From the NCBI GenBank assembly GCA_944472135.2, contig OX235267.1:24057349-24121348 (forward strand): a stretch of DNA of 64,000 nt, given 5' to 3'. Below, one piece after another: positions 44,638 to 55,560 of the stretch. The notes below the pieces were generated by a model, which had not been told where the DNA came from, made no database searches, and saw nothing but the letters and a program-made list of their open reading frames with translations. This DNA comes from Trichobilharzia regenti. Taxonomy: Eukaryota > Platyhelminthes > Trematoda > Strigeidida > Schistosomatidae. The position numbers were made by a program, and so were the translations under genes. How positions within the stretch are numbered: the first letter of the stretch is position 1; each line of letters begins with the position of its first letter.

Positions 44638-45543
44638 GTAGATGTCATGGGTCCATTTCCTCAGACATCCAATGGTAATCAGTACCTCTTGGTGATGACG
44701 GAACACGCGACACGATGGGTAGACGCCGTAGCAATCCCAGACCAACGTGCAAGAACCGTGACAGATGCAGTAGTTAGACACATTGTTGCAGACCACGGCG
44801 TACCGAAGACAATACTGACAGACCAAGGTCCCTGTTTCGAGAGTGAAGAGTTTACTTCCCGTTTGCAACAGCTGGGCATCAAGAGGATCAGAACGACCCC
44901 ATATCATCCACAAACGAATGGCCTAACGGAGAGAAACAACCGTACACTGAAGGAGTGACTGGCCTCGAAGGGCGGTAACTGGGAAACGGAGCTTCCACTG
45001 ATTTTACTGACACATCGTGCTACCACTCAGGAAACAACGAAGAAGTCACCCTTCCAACTGATGTATGGTAGAAAACCACGATTACCAATACACAACGAGA
45101 CCTGGCCCCTGCACCAAAAATGGAGTACGACGAAATTAAAAGCAGAGCGGAAAGAAGCAGTCAAGAATGTAATACGGAAGCAGCGGAGTGATGTCGCGAA
45201 GTCTCAGCTGGACGGGAAGACTCAGTGCATTACCTTTGCAGTCGGGGACCAAGTGAAGTGTAGAGACAAAAGAAATACAGTTGGATGCGGGCCAGGTTCA
45301 CGAAAACTCCTTCCAAAAGGGGAAGGACCGTACACAATCACAAAAAGACGGGGTCATGTATATACCATCCGAAGAGGTGATAAACAGAAACGAGTTAACG
45401 CCAGTCAGCTCCAAAGATGGGTACAGTGGGACAAGCCGATCAGTAACAATCCTCAACTAGAGGATGTAGCACCCAGAAGGTCGGAACGTTTGCGCACAAA
45501 GCTATTTGACGGGGGGACGAGTGTGGTGAGGGCAGGCTGCTAG
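44638..45543 (+). pseudogene. pol: Gypsy pol, C-terminal part: integrase core and tail
   Basis: Integrase core: WSVDVMGPFPQT (first Asp), TILTDQGPCFES (second Asp) and YHPQTNGLTERNNRTLKE (Glu). The frame is cut by TGA at 44956-44958, where TGG (Trp) is expected, then continues ...LASKGGNWETELPLILLTH and FQLMYGRKPRLPIH. A C-terminal GPYTITKRRGHVYTIRRG segment resembles the GPY/F module. The ORF ends inside the 3' LTR at 45543. Confidence 0.92.
45509..45521 (+). promoter_or_regulatory. Gypsy polypurine tract
   Basis: ACGGGGGGACGAG directly precedes the 3' LTR, the normal primer for plus-strand synthesis. Confidence 0.75.
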
Positions 45544-45873
45544 CTGATTGGTCGACACTAATCTACGTTAATGTCTAGGTCACTAATATGGACCGTGAGA
45601 AAATATGAACAAGGCTGTTTTAACAACCAATCACAGCAAACTTAAACGTGGACAAATATGATTCGCAGATAGATGGCTCTACTTCCCGAGAAATATCGAA
45701 AATAACCAATCATAAGACTGTGTTTGTCTGCTTAACTTCCGTGAAACAACCAATCAGAAGACTGCCTTTTTCTGCTTGCATAAGCCTTATTAATGTACAT
45801 AAAATATATATAAATACGTGTTGATTTTCGTAATAAAATCATCTGTTGCCAGCCCTTGTCTTCTGTTGTTACA
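45522..45873 (+). repeat. Gypsy 3' LTR
   Basis: 352 bp, TGTGGTGAGGGCAGG...TTGTTACA, followed by the CTAT target duplication. Confidence 0.95.
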
Positions 45874-46647
45874 CTATCAGCTCAGGTTTAACACTAGCAT
45901 CTGATGATAGGTGGGCTACATGCTGATCACTCACACTGACGGTCTCACAAGTATGCATGCCTTCTGCAACTGCATCTGCATTTATTTCCACTTCACGTTC
46001 AAGTCGTACAGCACTTTTTTTCAACTCAGCAGTAGTAGGCATATCCCTCATCTCATCATGATCAACCAAAGACAACTGTGAAGTATCATGATCATTATCA
46101 CGAATATTCAATTTACCATCATCTATCTGGTCGACTTCATCAATTTCAAATTCTTTAATAACAGAAGTGGATGATTTGGATTCTTCCTCACAAATCCCTA
46201 AAGATTTTATACCTTCACTCTGACTAGTATTACCTTGTAAACTTGTGGAGTCAGAACTGCACTCTGAAGCAATAACTCTATTCTGTGACACTCTATTCAA
46301 CAATGGCTTACCAGTTGCAACTACAGACCTCTTGACCGCACCGTTATCGTCACACAATTCGGAGTCAGGCCTGGAGTTTACATTTAGCTTATCACTGAAC
46401 TTGCTCACTGGTTCACAGTTCACCTTTGTATGCACCTCTTGCACACGTGTAAAACACAACCGTGTTTGTCTTGCATCTTGTAACTTATCTGTTGACGATG
46501 TACTACGAAACCTGTTACACTCACTAATTCTATATGCATTACTAAACATCATGGAGCCTTCTAGATATCCACCTCTCTGAGGCCTTTTCGTCATCAATGA
46601 TTGCGTTTTACCCTCAGACTGCTCTATTCTAGGGTTGAGATTAAATA
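45874..46647 (-). pseudogene. gag: Outer element, middle part of gag-like ORF
   Basis: Minus-strand open frame from near 46597 to the Gypsy insertion point, with KPQRGG-like text (KRPQRGGYLEGSMM), CSSDSTSLQGNTSQSEG, SVIKEFEIDEVDQIDDGKLN and HLSSDASVKPELIV. It lacks the frameshift found in the inner copy at about 33715, which shows the original frame to be continuous. Confidence 0.85.
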
Positions 46648-46929
46648 TGTAACAACAGAAGACAAGGGCGAAGCAACAGATCGTTTTATTATGAAAATCA
46701 ACACGTATTTATACATATTTCACATACATTATTATAGACAAGCGCAGTCGTCTGATTGGTTGTTTATCAGAAGTTAGGCAGACAAACGCAGGCTTCTGAT
46801 TGGTTGTTTCGGGATTCCTCGACAAATAGAGTTCTCTATCTGCGAATCATATTTTGCCACGTTAACTTTGCTGTGATTGGTTGTTGAATCAGCCTTGCTC
46901 ATATTTTCTCACGGCCTGCTCTCACCACA
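46648..46929 (-). mobile_element. Solo LTR of a related Gypsy element
   Basis: The reverse complement is a diverged, shortened version (282 bp) of the Gypsy LTR: it starts TGTGGTGAGAGCAGGC and ends CTTCTGTTGTTACA. A 4-bp duplication AATA (46644-46647 and 46930-46933) flanks it, inside the outer gag frame. Confidence 0.88.
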
Positions 46930-46982
46930 AATATACTGGCACACTTGCTCATAGATTGATTGACACTATCTTTTACTAGTTA

Positions 46983-48024
46983 ACATAACATAACAATTTC
47001 GCTTTATTCCAGAAACAGTACTTGTGGTACAGTGTGGAATTTTCAGCACATATCTACAATATTGCATCTAATTTCATCGTACATTTAAAAGGAGTATTAT
47101 AAAAAAAATAAAATATAAAGAAAAAAACAACCAAAAAAGAAACAGAAACAACCAAAAAAAATGCAAATAAAAATACTGAGTAAAAAAAGAAGATCAACAC
47201 AAATAATGAAAAAAAATATTTCAGTATTAGTTAGTGGAAGCTACGATATGTGTATGCGTGGTGAACAGTAACAGCTATAATCATACTGGAAATTATGAGA
47301 TGTTCTTAAAAAAAAATGTTTATTAGCCAAGATGATCAATTAATTTGATTGAACAACACTAAGCAATCATAAGATAAACATTTCTTTTTTTTTTGTCAGT
47401 ACTAATGCGGTTGTTTGTAGTGGCAGTGTGAGGAATCATGCATAATACAAAATTTTTAAGATGGTGATAGTGGCAATAATAAACAAGATTGTCAGTTAAA
47501 TAGTGCCGAACAAAGAACAACCACAAAACTAATGTTACATGATGGTTAAAGACGGGACAATTTTTAATAATCATAGTGATAATATAGTCAGACCCAGTAG
47601 ATGTACAAAGAAGGAATAGAATAAAGAATAAAAATGTAAGCCAATGATAATAATTTTAAGCAGCTAAGTATGTTTAAGAAGGTTGTTCACTATAGAGTAC
47701 AAATAAGAGAGTGTAAGGGGAAAAAAACAAGGGCCAAAATTATGTTATTAACAACAAAGCAAGTCATAGGTTTCACGCCTAACATTGTCTCTGTCACTTA
47801 GAACACGGGCCAAATATGGTATCGTTGAGTTCCTATACTTGGTTGTGCGAGCATATATTATTTTATACTGATTTCTGGTTCTACTGATGAGATGCAGGGA
47901 GAGAGTTGGGAATAGAGGGGTGTCGGGGGTCAGAGAGTATGGTTTTAGACCATTTCTCACATGTATTCAGATGCTTATCCACTAATGTTGTGACGAGCTG
48001 ACTGAGTTTTACACCGCTAGTCCG
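46983..48024 (-). mobile_element. 5'-truncated LINE fragment in the outer gag
   Basis: It splits the outer gag between DDILKLA and the SVNQSMS-like text. The left end is a GTTATGTTATGTTA tail on the minus strand. A minus-strand frame at 47960-47748 has NQYKIIYARTTKYRNSTIPY then LARVLSD, like a LINE pol C-terminus. CTAGTT is present at both edges as a possible short target duplication. Confidence 0.65.
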
Positions 48025-48577
48025 CTAGTTTCAGGATATCATCAAATTTTGGCTCGATACCCTCATCCTCCATACGGGAGCTTATCTTCACCCACTTCCT
48101 TTGCAGTTGAGTAGGTAGGCGTCTTGCAATTACTTCTAGTATAAAACTCGAGTTGAAGTCACTCATGCAATTCATAGAAATCAAGGTATTCTTATAAGTC
48201 ATAAGATTATCTAAAAACTCAGTAAGTGCCTTGGAGTCATCTTGAAGTTGACTGCCGTTACCTTTGACAGCTTCGTATACGTTCCTTACAATCATTGAAG
48301 GTCTTCCAAACCTTTGACGTAATATGCTCATAGTCTCAGCGTATCCCTCATTAGGGATTAACAGACAAGTCACCATGACTTACCTTCCTGTTTGCATCCA
48401 AGACACTCTGTCCCTTCTTTGACCCAGGCATTGTTGAACTTGACCCAATTCCAAAAATCGTTTCAGATATTGCTTGTTCAAAGAGGACTTGACCGGCACC
48501 AGGAAAGATGAACGGTGACTATCCAAACTTTCACCAACTGTCTGAATCCGCCAGAATCTGTTTCTACCATCAGAAAC
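48025..48577 (-). pseudogene. gag: Outer element, N-terminal gag and leader
   Basis: Minus-strand text ILRQRFGRPSMI, RRLPTQLQRKWVKIS and EPKFDDILKL matches the inner copy. About 250 bases coding the segment with PKLEPRCFDG and CTGDAARAI are deleted (CLLI runs directly into NEGYAETMS). The leader next to the LTR resembles 32414-32556. Confidence 0.85.
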
Positions 48578-48935
48578 TGTCAGTCACGTCTCGTAAACCG
48601 TTAATGCCCAGCTCTTGCTACGCTCGGGCTCACGCTGTCGCTTGAAGTTTCTCAGAACCTCTTAGTAATAACGGACGAAAAAACCAAAACACCAATTGTT
48701 GACTCGAGGATTCTTTATTGTTACACCAACATATAAATGACGTATGACTAAGGTCTGTGAACAAATATTACAATAATAAATCACAATATCACTTCTGACG
48801 GTTTATTTTACTCTTCTTTCTGAACAGCGACCGATGAGACGATGACTGTCGTATTGATGCCTCCGCGAAAATTGGGGAAGTTGGTTTTGAGCAAACAACC
48901 ATGAATTGATCGTTCAATCTTCAACTACATTGACA
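48578..48935 (-). repeat. Outer element, 5' LTR (right on the plus strand)
   Basis: 358 bp, about 2% different from 29125-29482 by eye, followed by the CAGGG duplication. Confidence 0.93.
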
Positions 48936-48940
48936 CAGGG

Positions 48941-51484
48941 CTATCACAGGAACGACGCTGTGAAACTTTCCTCTGCTCTAACTTCGATGTGGTATATCCC
49001 TTTAAACCTCTACCATATTCACACAGAGATCTATTGTATTTTTGTACTTTTCTCATGCTACAGAAAGCAGATTAATGTTATTGTGCGTTCTCTAGCTGTG
49101 AATTCCAAAGTTATACACGTTCATCCCAAACAATATCAGCTAACAAGAGATATTTCAAACCTGAAAGTTATAACGTCGTAAAGGAGCTAGTTTCAAGGAC
49201 TCTAAACCCACAGATTCTGAGGCTGGTTCTTCTGCCAGGCGAATAATCCTTGCAACTGAGACTATTATGGGCAGAAGCCGACTTGATGACATTAGAAGAC
49301 AGACTGGTAATTTGAAGACCGCTTATTTCTGCACTGACAAAATACCACGATAACTGTGTCACTACATCACACAGTCCAGAAGTAGTATCATTATGGCTCA
49401 CAATAATGCTTCTGGCTGTTTTGCTGGGAACTTCTGACATATAGTGAACGACTAGACTCCTGCCACAACTGTCGACCTCAAAGAATCTGGAAGTCCGTCT
49501 GAACAAATGAATCATACACTGCTCATTTCAAATTCAACCGCACTGACAATGGTCATCAGTATAACTGAAAATATCACTGACAGGTGCTATCTAAAACGGA
49601 GTTTGAGACCTTTACAAAAACGGAGACCAATTATACGGCAGACTATCAATGAAAAGAAGGAACGCTGTACCACTTCCTTAGTTAAAGGCGTTCCTGACGA
49701 GTTTCTTGTTCCATCTAACATTATTTTTCTGGTGTCTATTGATGAATTCGAACAGTGCTGTGTGAAGCTCATAAACATGTAATATATGGCGTCCACAGAG
49801 AGGCCGTGATGACTGGCATATGAGTGGTTACTGTAATTTGAATATAGTCTCATGATGACGACAGTAAGCTTAAAGTGACATATAACGGACTTGTCCTTAT
49901 TCCAGGATTATAAATTTCTTTCACCTATGAGCCTAAGTTATGTCTGCGAAATCGCAATATTACATCAGTTAAATCTTTACCCAAAACCAAGGCCACTTGA
50001 AACCAATAGCAACATAGCAACAAGCATCATTGAGGGGATATGCAATAAGGTCGCTCTAGTTCTGCCCTTACCATTGTCACTCTCCAGAAATCTCGGTGCA
50101 AATCCGAGACCTTGCATTCTACAATATTCCGTGAAATTTCATGGTATTCTCATCCATTTTATTAAGATCACCTCCTGTCTACGCTGCTTTGTTTCATCAT
50201 TTTTTAACGCCGAAATTCGTGGTTTATCACTTGCATTGATATAAAGTAAGAAAGAGGAGTCTAACGGCCATAGTGGAAAGTTCAATTCCGCGACGTCGTT
50301 TTCGCTGGTATTCGTATTTGAGGTACTGTAGACTGCTGAATTTCGTGTGATCGAATTAGAATTTAGAACGTGTAAAATATTTTACAGAGAGAATTTTCCT
50401 GTAAATTTGGCTTTCTTATTCACTCTTTTCAAAGTTCTCACAACTCTTTGGAACTAATTTTACACTTCTTTCACTTATTTTGAGACTTCACTCAGTTTGT
50501 GCACTCCATATGATAATCCCTCATAATACGCTATGGAAGTAACATCTGGCACATTTGTCACTTCTAAAAGTGATGCCAACCAAAAATGTCATGGCCGTCG
50601 TGCAATAGTTTGTTCACTATTCAGTTACCTGATAGCGATTATGAATCAAGGAGGCAAGAATTCCAGTTGGAAGAAAATATTATCTAGCGGTTAGGACTCC
50701 TGACTCTGATTCGCGTCCCACATATCTGACCGCCTATGTGAGGGTGTTTTCTGCTGCTCAACTGTATAGTAGCAAAAGTTTCCGTCTCTCGTGTGGAAGG
50801 ACAGGATTCGATTCAGTATTAGGAAACCGGCCATTGTCAGGTATTCAGTTGCAGAATGCTTACCAACCACAAAAGTGGCCTGCGTTCGACACCTTATGGA
50901 AGTGTATCTTAACCTCTACTACTTCATTAACCCATAATAATATCGGAATAAATGTGAGGCCTAATGTGAAGTTTGCCACCCATCACCATCAGTGAGACTT
51001 CAAGCTTCAACCCCTTGTTCCACTTGGAATGTAAAGAATAAACAAATTGTTACCGCGGTGGTGTGCAATCAGAGCAAAGTAACTCAGCCTTTTGCTTAGA
51101 AGGTGCGGATTGATATAAATACAAGGTTTACAAAGCCCATAGTTTTCATCTAATCCTGTCCTTTACTCGCAAATTATCTGTCAACTCTCCAACCTGGTAT
51201 ATAAAGTCAGTTAATTTCCCATTATTCTGATTCATGACTTAACTGCGATGAACTCAGATCTAATGAAGTTTCGACCGATCATGAAAGTCATGTGAAATAT
51301 AAAGGAAGATTCTGGTTGCACCTTTCTACTTTCAGTTACTTTCCTGCAGTAAGTAAACACTATATGTCAGCACACTTTTCTCTACGTAATATGATATCTC
51401 GATAATGATTAATTAAGCAAAGATCACTATGTTTCAGAAACTTTTCACTCAACCTTTAGCAAAGAACTTCTGTTAATTGAAGTA
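48941..51484. other. No gene recognised
   Basis: Open stretches near 49168-49853 on both strands show no family motif. At 51000-51045 there is an isolated SINE-type tail (CTTCAACCCCTTGTTCCACT, then AAAGAATAAA), and near 50690 a SINE-like word AGCGGTTAGGACTCCTGAC. Confidence 0.4.
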
Positions 51485-51690
51485 CCGCATACTACAAACT
51501 TCATATAATTAATCCAGCACCACTCCTTTGTGGTCAACCAAAGCTGCGACAGTCGAGTGGTGAGACGAACTGCGCGGCCAGGAACCTTGACCTCACGATC
51601 AAGAAGCAGACACGAAGAAACCGGAATGGTTTGCACTAACATGTCGAAACGATATGGGATACTGGATGTGCTCTGAAACAATCTTGCAAT
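51485..51690 (+). repeat. ~200-bp direct repeat, left copy
   Basis: Diverged match to 52337-52565 (for example TCAACCAAAGCTGCGACAGT against TCAACCAAAGCTACGACAGT), offset 864 bases near the middle. The two copies flank a LINE 3' fragment. Confidence 0.7.
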
Positions 51691-52336
51691 ATATTAGACA
51701 TAAATAACCATAAGAAATTCGGTAATGGTTAAACACCCCATACTACCCGCCTTTATTTAAGGTTTAAAATAAAGTCTATTTTAAGATTAAGTACCAATTC
51801 GCTGATAATAAAAATTGAGTAGGCATAGGCTCCCTCGTGGAAATCCCAGAAGGATAGCTCACCAGTGGGCGAAGACCCGGGTGTGCTCCCACTTCTTTTC
51901 CCTGCGGGTTTGTCGTCCCTGGTTTTCCTTACCGGCAGATGTAGCTATGGCACCGTCTGTGGACGCCTTCAAGCGAAGGCTGGACAACCATGCAGCCACA
52001 CAAGGACTGAATCCAAATGGCCTATCCCCTTAAAATCGCATACACCATTCAGGGGTAAACAGTTAGACTTGTCGTTTCACTTCTTTACATTCTCTTCCGT
52101 CTTACTCTCCTGACATCTTTAACTACACTTATTATTATTATCTATATTACCGATATATATTTTACTCACATTATTCAAATATAATCAGCTGACTGTTGTT
52201 ACGTTTTCTTATTTCTTTTTCTGTCTGTTAGTCTGAATAACTTAACTAATTATATCTATTATTATCTATTTTCTTTTGTCGACGATACCGGAGGACTAAC
52301 TGGCGAAAGGATCAACTCCATTTACAGTAGTAACAG
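51691..52336 (+). pseudogene. LINE 3' fragment, CR1/Jockey-like C-terminus
   Basis: A plus-strand frame reads SHFFSLRVCRPWFSLPADVA then VDAFKRRLDNH, the conserved end of many LINE pol proteins (Arg-Val, Trp-x-x-Leu-Pro, Phe-Lys-x-x-Leu-Asp). AT-rich non-coding sequence follows. It is 5' truncated and flanked by direct repeats. Confidence 0.65.
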
Positions 52337-52565
52337 TCTTAACACACCTTATATTACAAACCACATTTAGTTAATCCCAGCACTGCTCCCTTTGAAGTCA
52401 ACCAAAGCTACGACAGTCGAGTGGCGGGACGAGCTACGCAGAAGTTTACCGAGGATCAGGAGCCTATGCCTTACAATCAAGAAGAGAGCACAAAGAAATC
52501 AAATTGGTTTATACTAGCTCGTAAAAACGGTATTGGATGTTGGAAAACTGAGGATTACAGTGCGG
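52337..52565 (+). repeat. ~200-bp direct repeat, right copy; forms the RPRD 5' flank
   Basis: See 51485-51690. It ends only about 20 bases before the RPRD start codon, so the gene's immediate 5' flank is part of a repeat. Confidence 0.65.
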
Positions 52566-52586
52566 GTTTTGTGGTAGCTACGCTAC

Positions 52587-52737
52587 ATGATGTCCTACTC
52601 TGAGTCTGAGGCTATTAAGAAGTTACAGGATCTGGATAACTCTCAGATTTCTGTGGAGAGTACGTCTCAGTGGTTTCTGGGTAATAAAGAAATGGCGAAG
52701 GATTTAGTTAAGTTGTGGTTCAAGGAATTTCGGAAAG
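52587..52737 (+). CDS. RPRD1: RPRD1/2-like protein, coding exon 1 (CTD-interaction domain)
   Basis: Two in-frame ATGs (52587, 52590) follow an in-frame stop at 52575. The exon encodes MMSYSESEAIKKLQDLDNSQ, ISVESTSQWF and LVKLWFKEFRKA. RPRD proteins bind the phosphorylated RNA polymerase II tail through a helical CTD-interaction domain, which begins with a Ser-Glu-Ser-x3-Lys-Lys-Leu helix, an Asn-Ser-Gln turn and a Trp helix ending Glu-x-Arg-Lys-Ala, all present. The exon ends with one base of a split Ala codon at donor GTATCC. Confidence 0.9.
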
Positions 52738-52773
52738 GTATCCCGTATATATTGTGAAGCATGTCTGTTTTAG

Positions 52774-52903
52774 CTGCCCCCAAGAAAAAGATCGCTTTTC
52801 TACATCTTGCGAATGACATTATACAGAGAGGAATGATGGAAGCTCCCCAGTTTAGGAAGTTATTTGAGCCAGTTTTACCAACTGCATTCAAAGAAACATC
52901 TAA
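52774..52903 (+). CDS. RPRD1: RPRD1/2-like protein, coding exon 2
   Basis: A 36-bp intron (52738-52773, gtatcc...ttttag) separates it from exon 1. It encodes APKKKIAFLHLANDIIQRGM and FRKLFEPVLPTAFKETS. The Leu-Ala-Asn-Asp-(Val/Ile)-Ile-Gln box is the hallmark of the CTD-interaction domain. Two bases remain before donor GTAAGTACC. Confidence 0.93.
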
Positions 52904-53061
52904 GTAAGTACCTTGGTAATGCATTTTGGTCCTACCACACAGTATAATGATTACTGATTCAATCTTCTGTTATTTTGGGGGTGGTTTTTTCTGTTGTTGC
53001 ATCCTGCGCTTGAAGCAAATCTGTGTTTTCCTGAGTTTAATGTAAAATCCCTAAAATAGTA

Positions 53062-53063
<2 letters not shown>

Positions 53064-53145
<82 letters not shown>
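53064..53145. repeat. (TA)n microsatellite
   Basis: About 80 bases of TA dinucleotide inside RPRD intron 2. Confidence 0.95.
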
Positions 53146-53148
<3 letters not shown>

Positions 53149-53940
53149 AGTTGGTCGAACAAAGTTAAATCTTTTTGCATACATCAACGCATACAACTGA
53201 CCATAAATTGTCTCTTAGGAACTTAAAGACTTTTTTGTCCCATTAAAAATAACCTACAGAACTTCAAGTTACATTCACCAGTATGTCAATGAGAAAGTTC
53301 CGCTTTCTCTTGAACACTTTCCATAGCAGTTAATCGTCATGTGACTATATGTAAAAGAGCTGGTTTTAGATATAATCGAAAGGATTATTTCAGTTTCTTA
53401 TATAAGGTATCACTTCTAGAGATTTAGTTGCTTCACATTCCAGCAAAGATTCCAGCTGTTTTATTCCAAATAGCCAAATCAAGTGTATGTAAGAAGAGTT
53501 GTAGCTTAAAATTGGCGAAACATTCGGGTAATTTGCTGTGCAATCATGAAGAAAGTATGTTGAAAGGAGACAATGGGAAATTAGTATCAAATAAGAATGA
53601 CTGTACACGTACTTAACAACAATCAGATTTACTCCGTATGTTTACGTTCCCCAGTTTTTATCGTAATGATATATTTAAAATTAATTTTTCAAGCAACCCA
53701 ACGCCTTTATCTGTAGCACAGAACTGTATTTACTGCTGTTCACAAATAAATAGGAATATGTGCATTCCTTAGGGTAAAGACTTTTGCTTCAAACCTGTGA
53801 TTATATCTGCACCTTGTTAAACAGTACTTCTTCGTTTCGGACTATGAAACATATGTTTTAAATCAGGTGCAGAAGGATCCTACTAATTAGTACTTTGTTT
53901 TATGTCATAGCATCGGTAAATTATCAGTAGAACACTGATC

Positions 53941-54142
53941 AACTGTTCAAGTGGTCCAGGGTTGGATCCTAGGCCGACGCATACCTTTACTTCACTTAAC
54001 CGGTAATAAACCCGTTAAAGAGGGACGGTTGGGTGTGAGGCTAGCAACTTCATCCCGTAAAAAACGCCACTACTGCTGTAACTTCGAAGCTCTAGCTTGG
54101 AGTCATATTTTCCAATTGGAATAAAATTTATGTAATAATGAT
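53941..54142 (+). mobile_element. tRNA-like SINE (RTE-tailed family), copy 7
   Basis: Head fragment AGTGGTCCAGGGTTGGATCC, body GTGAGGCTAGCAACTTCATC, and a decayed tail CTAGCTTGGAGTCATATTTT then CCAATTGGAATAAAA. The 5' end is truncated. Confidence 0.65.
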
Positions 54143-54379
54143 AGTATCACTCTGCTCAAATCAATGTCACCAACCAAAGGGATCTCATATATCATATTCT
54201 TTCTCCATCAGATTTGCATATAGTAGATGGATATTACCAGCATAGGGTGTGGAATCACGTGTGGTGGCTCAAGTTAGCACAGTTCTCGTCTCCATATCAG
54301 GTATGTACTAAGATGAAACAAGATTCGTAATATGTCATAAGACAAAATGAAAATGCAAAGTAATACCTAAGTCTCATGT

Positions 54380-55560
54380 TAAGGTCGAGATAGGGAATCG
54401 TCAGCTGAATTGGTCACAACCAGTGGTGTCCGACAAGGATGTCCACTTTCCCCATTTCTGTTTAACTTCACCATAGATATGCTGATGGAAGTATCCTTAA
54501 CTGAACGTAATGACTTAGGAATCGACTTGTTACCAGGGTATAGTCTTATGGACTTAGAATATGCAGATGACATAGTCCTGTTAGGGGAGGATGCTGACAA
54601 AATGCAGAGTCTTCTGAACACCTTGAGCAGCAATCTTCGTGTGTTTGGCATGCGATTCGCCCCTACAAAATGTAAGATGCTGCTACAGGACTGGACCACG
54701 TCAACCCCTAACTTAGTGATTGGGAGTGAAGTGATAGAACATGTTGACCACTCCACCTATTTGGGAAGTTGTATTAGCACCAACGGACTGATTGGCGATG
54801 AAATCTCAGCACGGATCCGAAAAGCTCGAGCTGCTTTCGCTGACTTACACCATCTCTGGCGTAGGCGTGACATCCGGTTATCAACCAAGGGACGTGTGTA
54901 CTGCTCATCAGTTCGCTCCGTCCTTGTCTATGGCTCTGAAACATGGACAATACGCGTTGAAGACATGAAAAGGTTGACTGGTTTCGACCATAGATGTCTG
55001 TGAGCTCTTTCTCATGTTAGGTGGTATAATAAGGTAAGTAATGTGGACGTTAGGCGTAGAATGTTGGGCAAACAGGGAAAATCAATCGATGAGGCTATAA
55101 AGTTACATAGATTGAGATGGCTAGGTCACGTGCTGCGCATGCCTAACCATCGCCTCCCCCGACGGGCATTGCTAGCTGATATAGGTGCAGGTTGGAAAAG
55201 AGCCAGTGGTGGCCAAACAAAAACGTGGCCTCATCAATCCATGAAATCCTTGACAGTTAAACTGAGTCGGTAGGTAGGGAGATGCAGACTCCCGGGTTGG
55301 GGCCCTCGGGACTCTAGGAATCAATGGCTGGAGACAATAGGTGACATGGCTCAAAATCGTTGTCAATGGCCGGCGCAGATGTATTCAGTCTCTGTAATCT
55401 TTCATATTCCTTTCTACCATTACCCATTCTGTTTCACTCTTATACTTGTCAGACTGTATTGATTCTCTTCACTCATCTTCTTGTCTACCTCTGTGTGCTA
55501 TTTGGAAGGTGGCAACTGGAACTGCTGCACTTCGGTGCCAAGTTCTATGTTGAATCCAGA
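54380..55560 (+). pseudogene. RTE-clade LINE, 5'-truncated pol
   Basis: The best RTE copy in the window. It starts at TTSGVRQGCPLSPFLFNFTI, carries SLMDLEYADDIVLLGEDADK (YADD box intact), FGMRFAPTKCKMLLQDW and STYLGSCISTNGLIGDEIS, RRRDIRLSTKGRVYCSSV and VLVYGSETWTIRVEDMKRL. A frameshift and stop lead to [20 protein letters not shown] and LPGWGPRDSRNQWLETIGD. The 3' end (GCCAAGTTCTATGTTGAATC) matches the end of the copy at 14578. It lies in RPRD intron 2 in sense orientation. Confidence 0.88.

Larger units (their letters stand above)
30924..45873 (+). mobile_element. Ty3/Gypsy LTR retrotransposon carrying two nested insertions
   Basis: Two 352-bp LTRs (TG...CA) bound gag, protease, reverse transcriptase, RNase H and integrase in Ty3/Gypsy order, and a 4-bp duplication CTAT (30920-30923 and 45874-45877) marks insertion into the outer element. 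A gag-only LTR element (32041-36034) sits at the gag-pol junction, and a LINE (38228-44294) sits in the integrase zinc-finger region. Despite nearly identical LTRs the element has two frameshifts and a nonsense codon in pol. It must have been mobilised in trans or have decayed quickly. Confidence 0.95.
29125..48935 (-). mobile_element. Outer gag-only BEL/Pao-like LTR element, split by later insertions
   Basis: Two 358-bp LTRs in minus orientation (29125-29482 and 48578-48935) are flanked by the 5-bp duplication CAGGG at 29120-29124 and 48936-48940. The remaining internal parts (48025-48577, 46930-46982, 45874-46647 and 29483-30923) match, in order, the smaller plus-strand copy at 32041-36034. 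Everything else between the LTRs is later insertion: a solo Gypsy LTR, a LINE fragment and the 15-kb Gypsy element. Neither copy of this family has reverse transcriptase, integrase or protease, so it is non-autonomous. The LTRs differ at about seven positions by eye. Confidence 0.9.
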
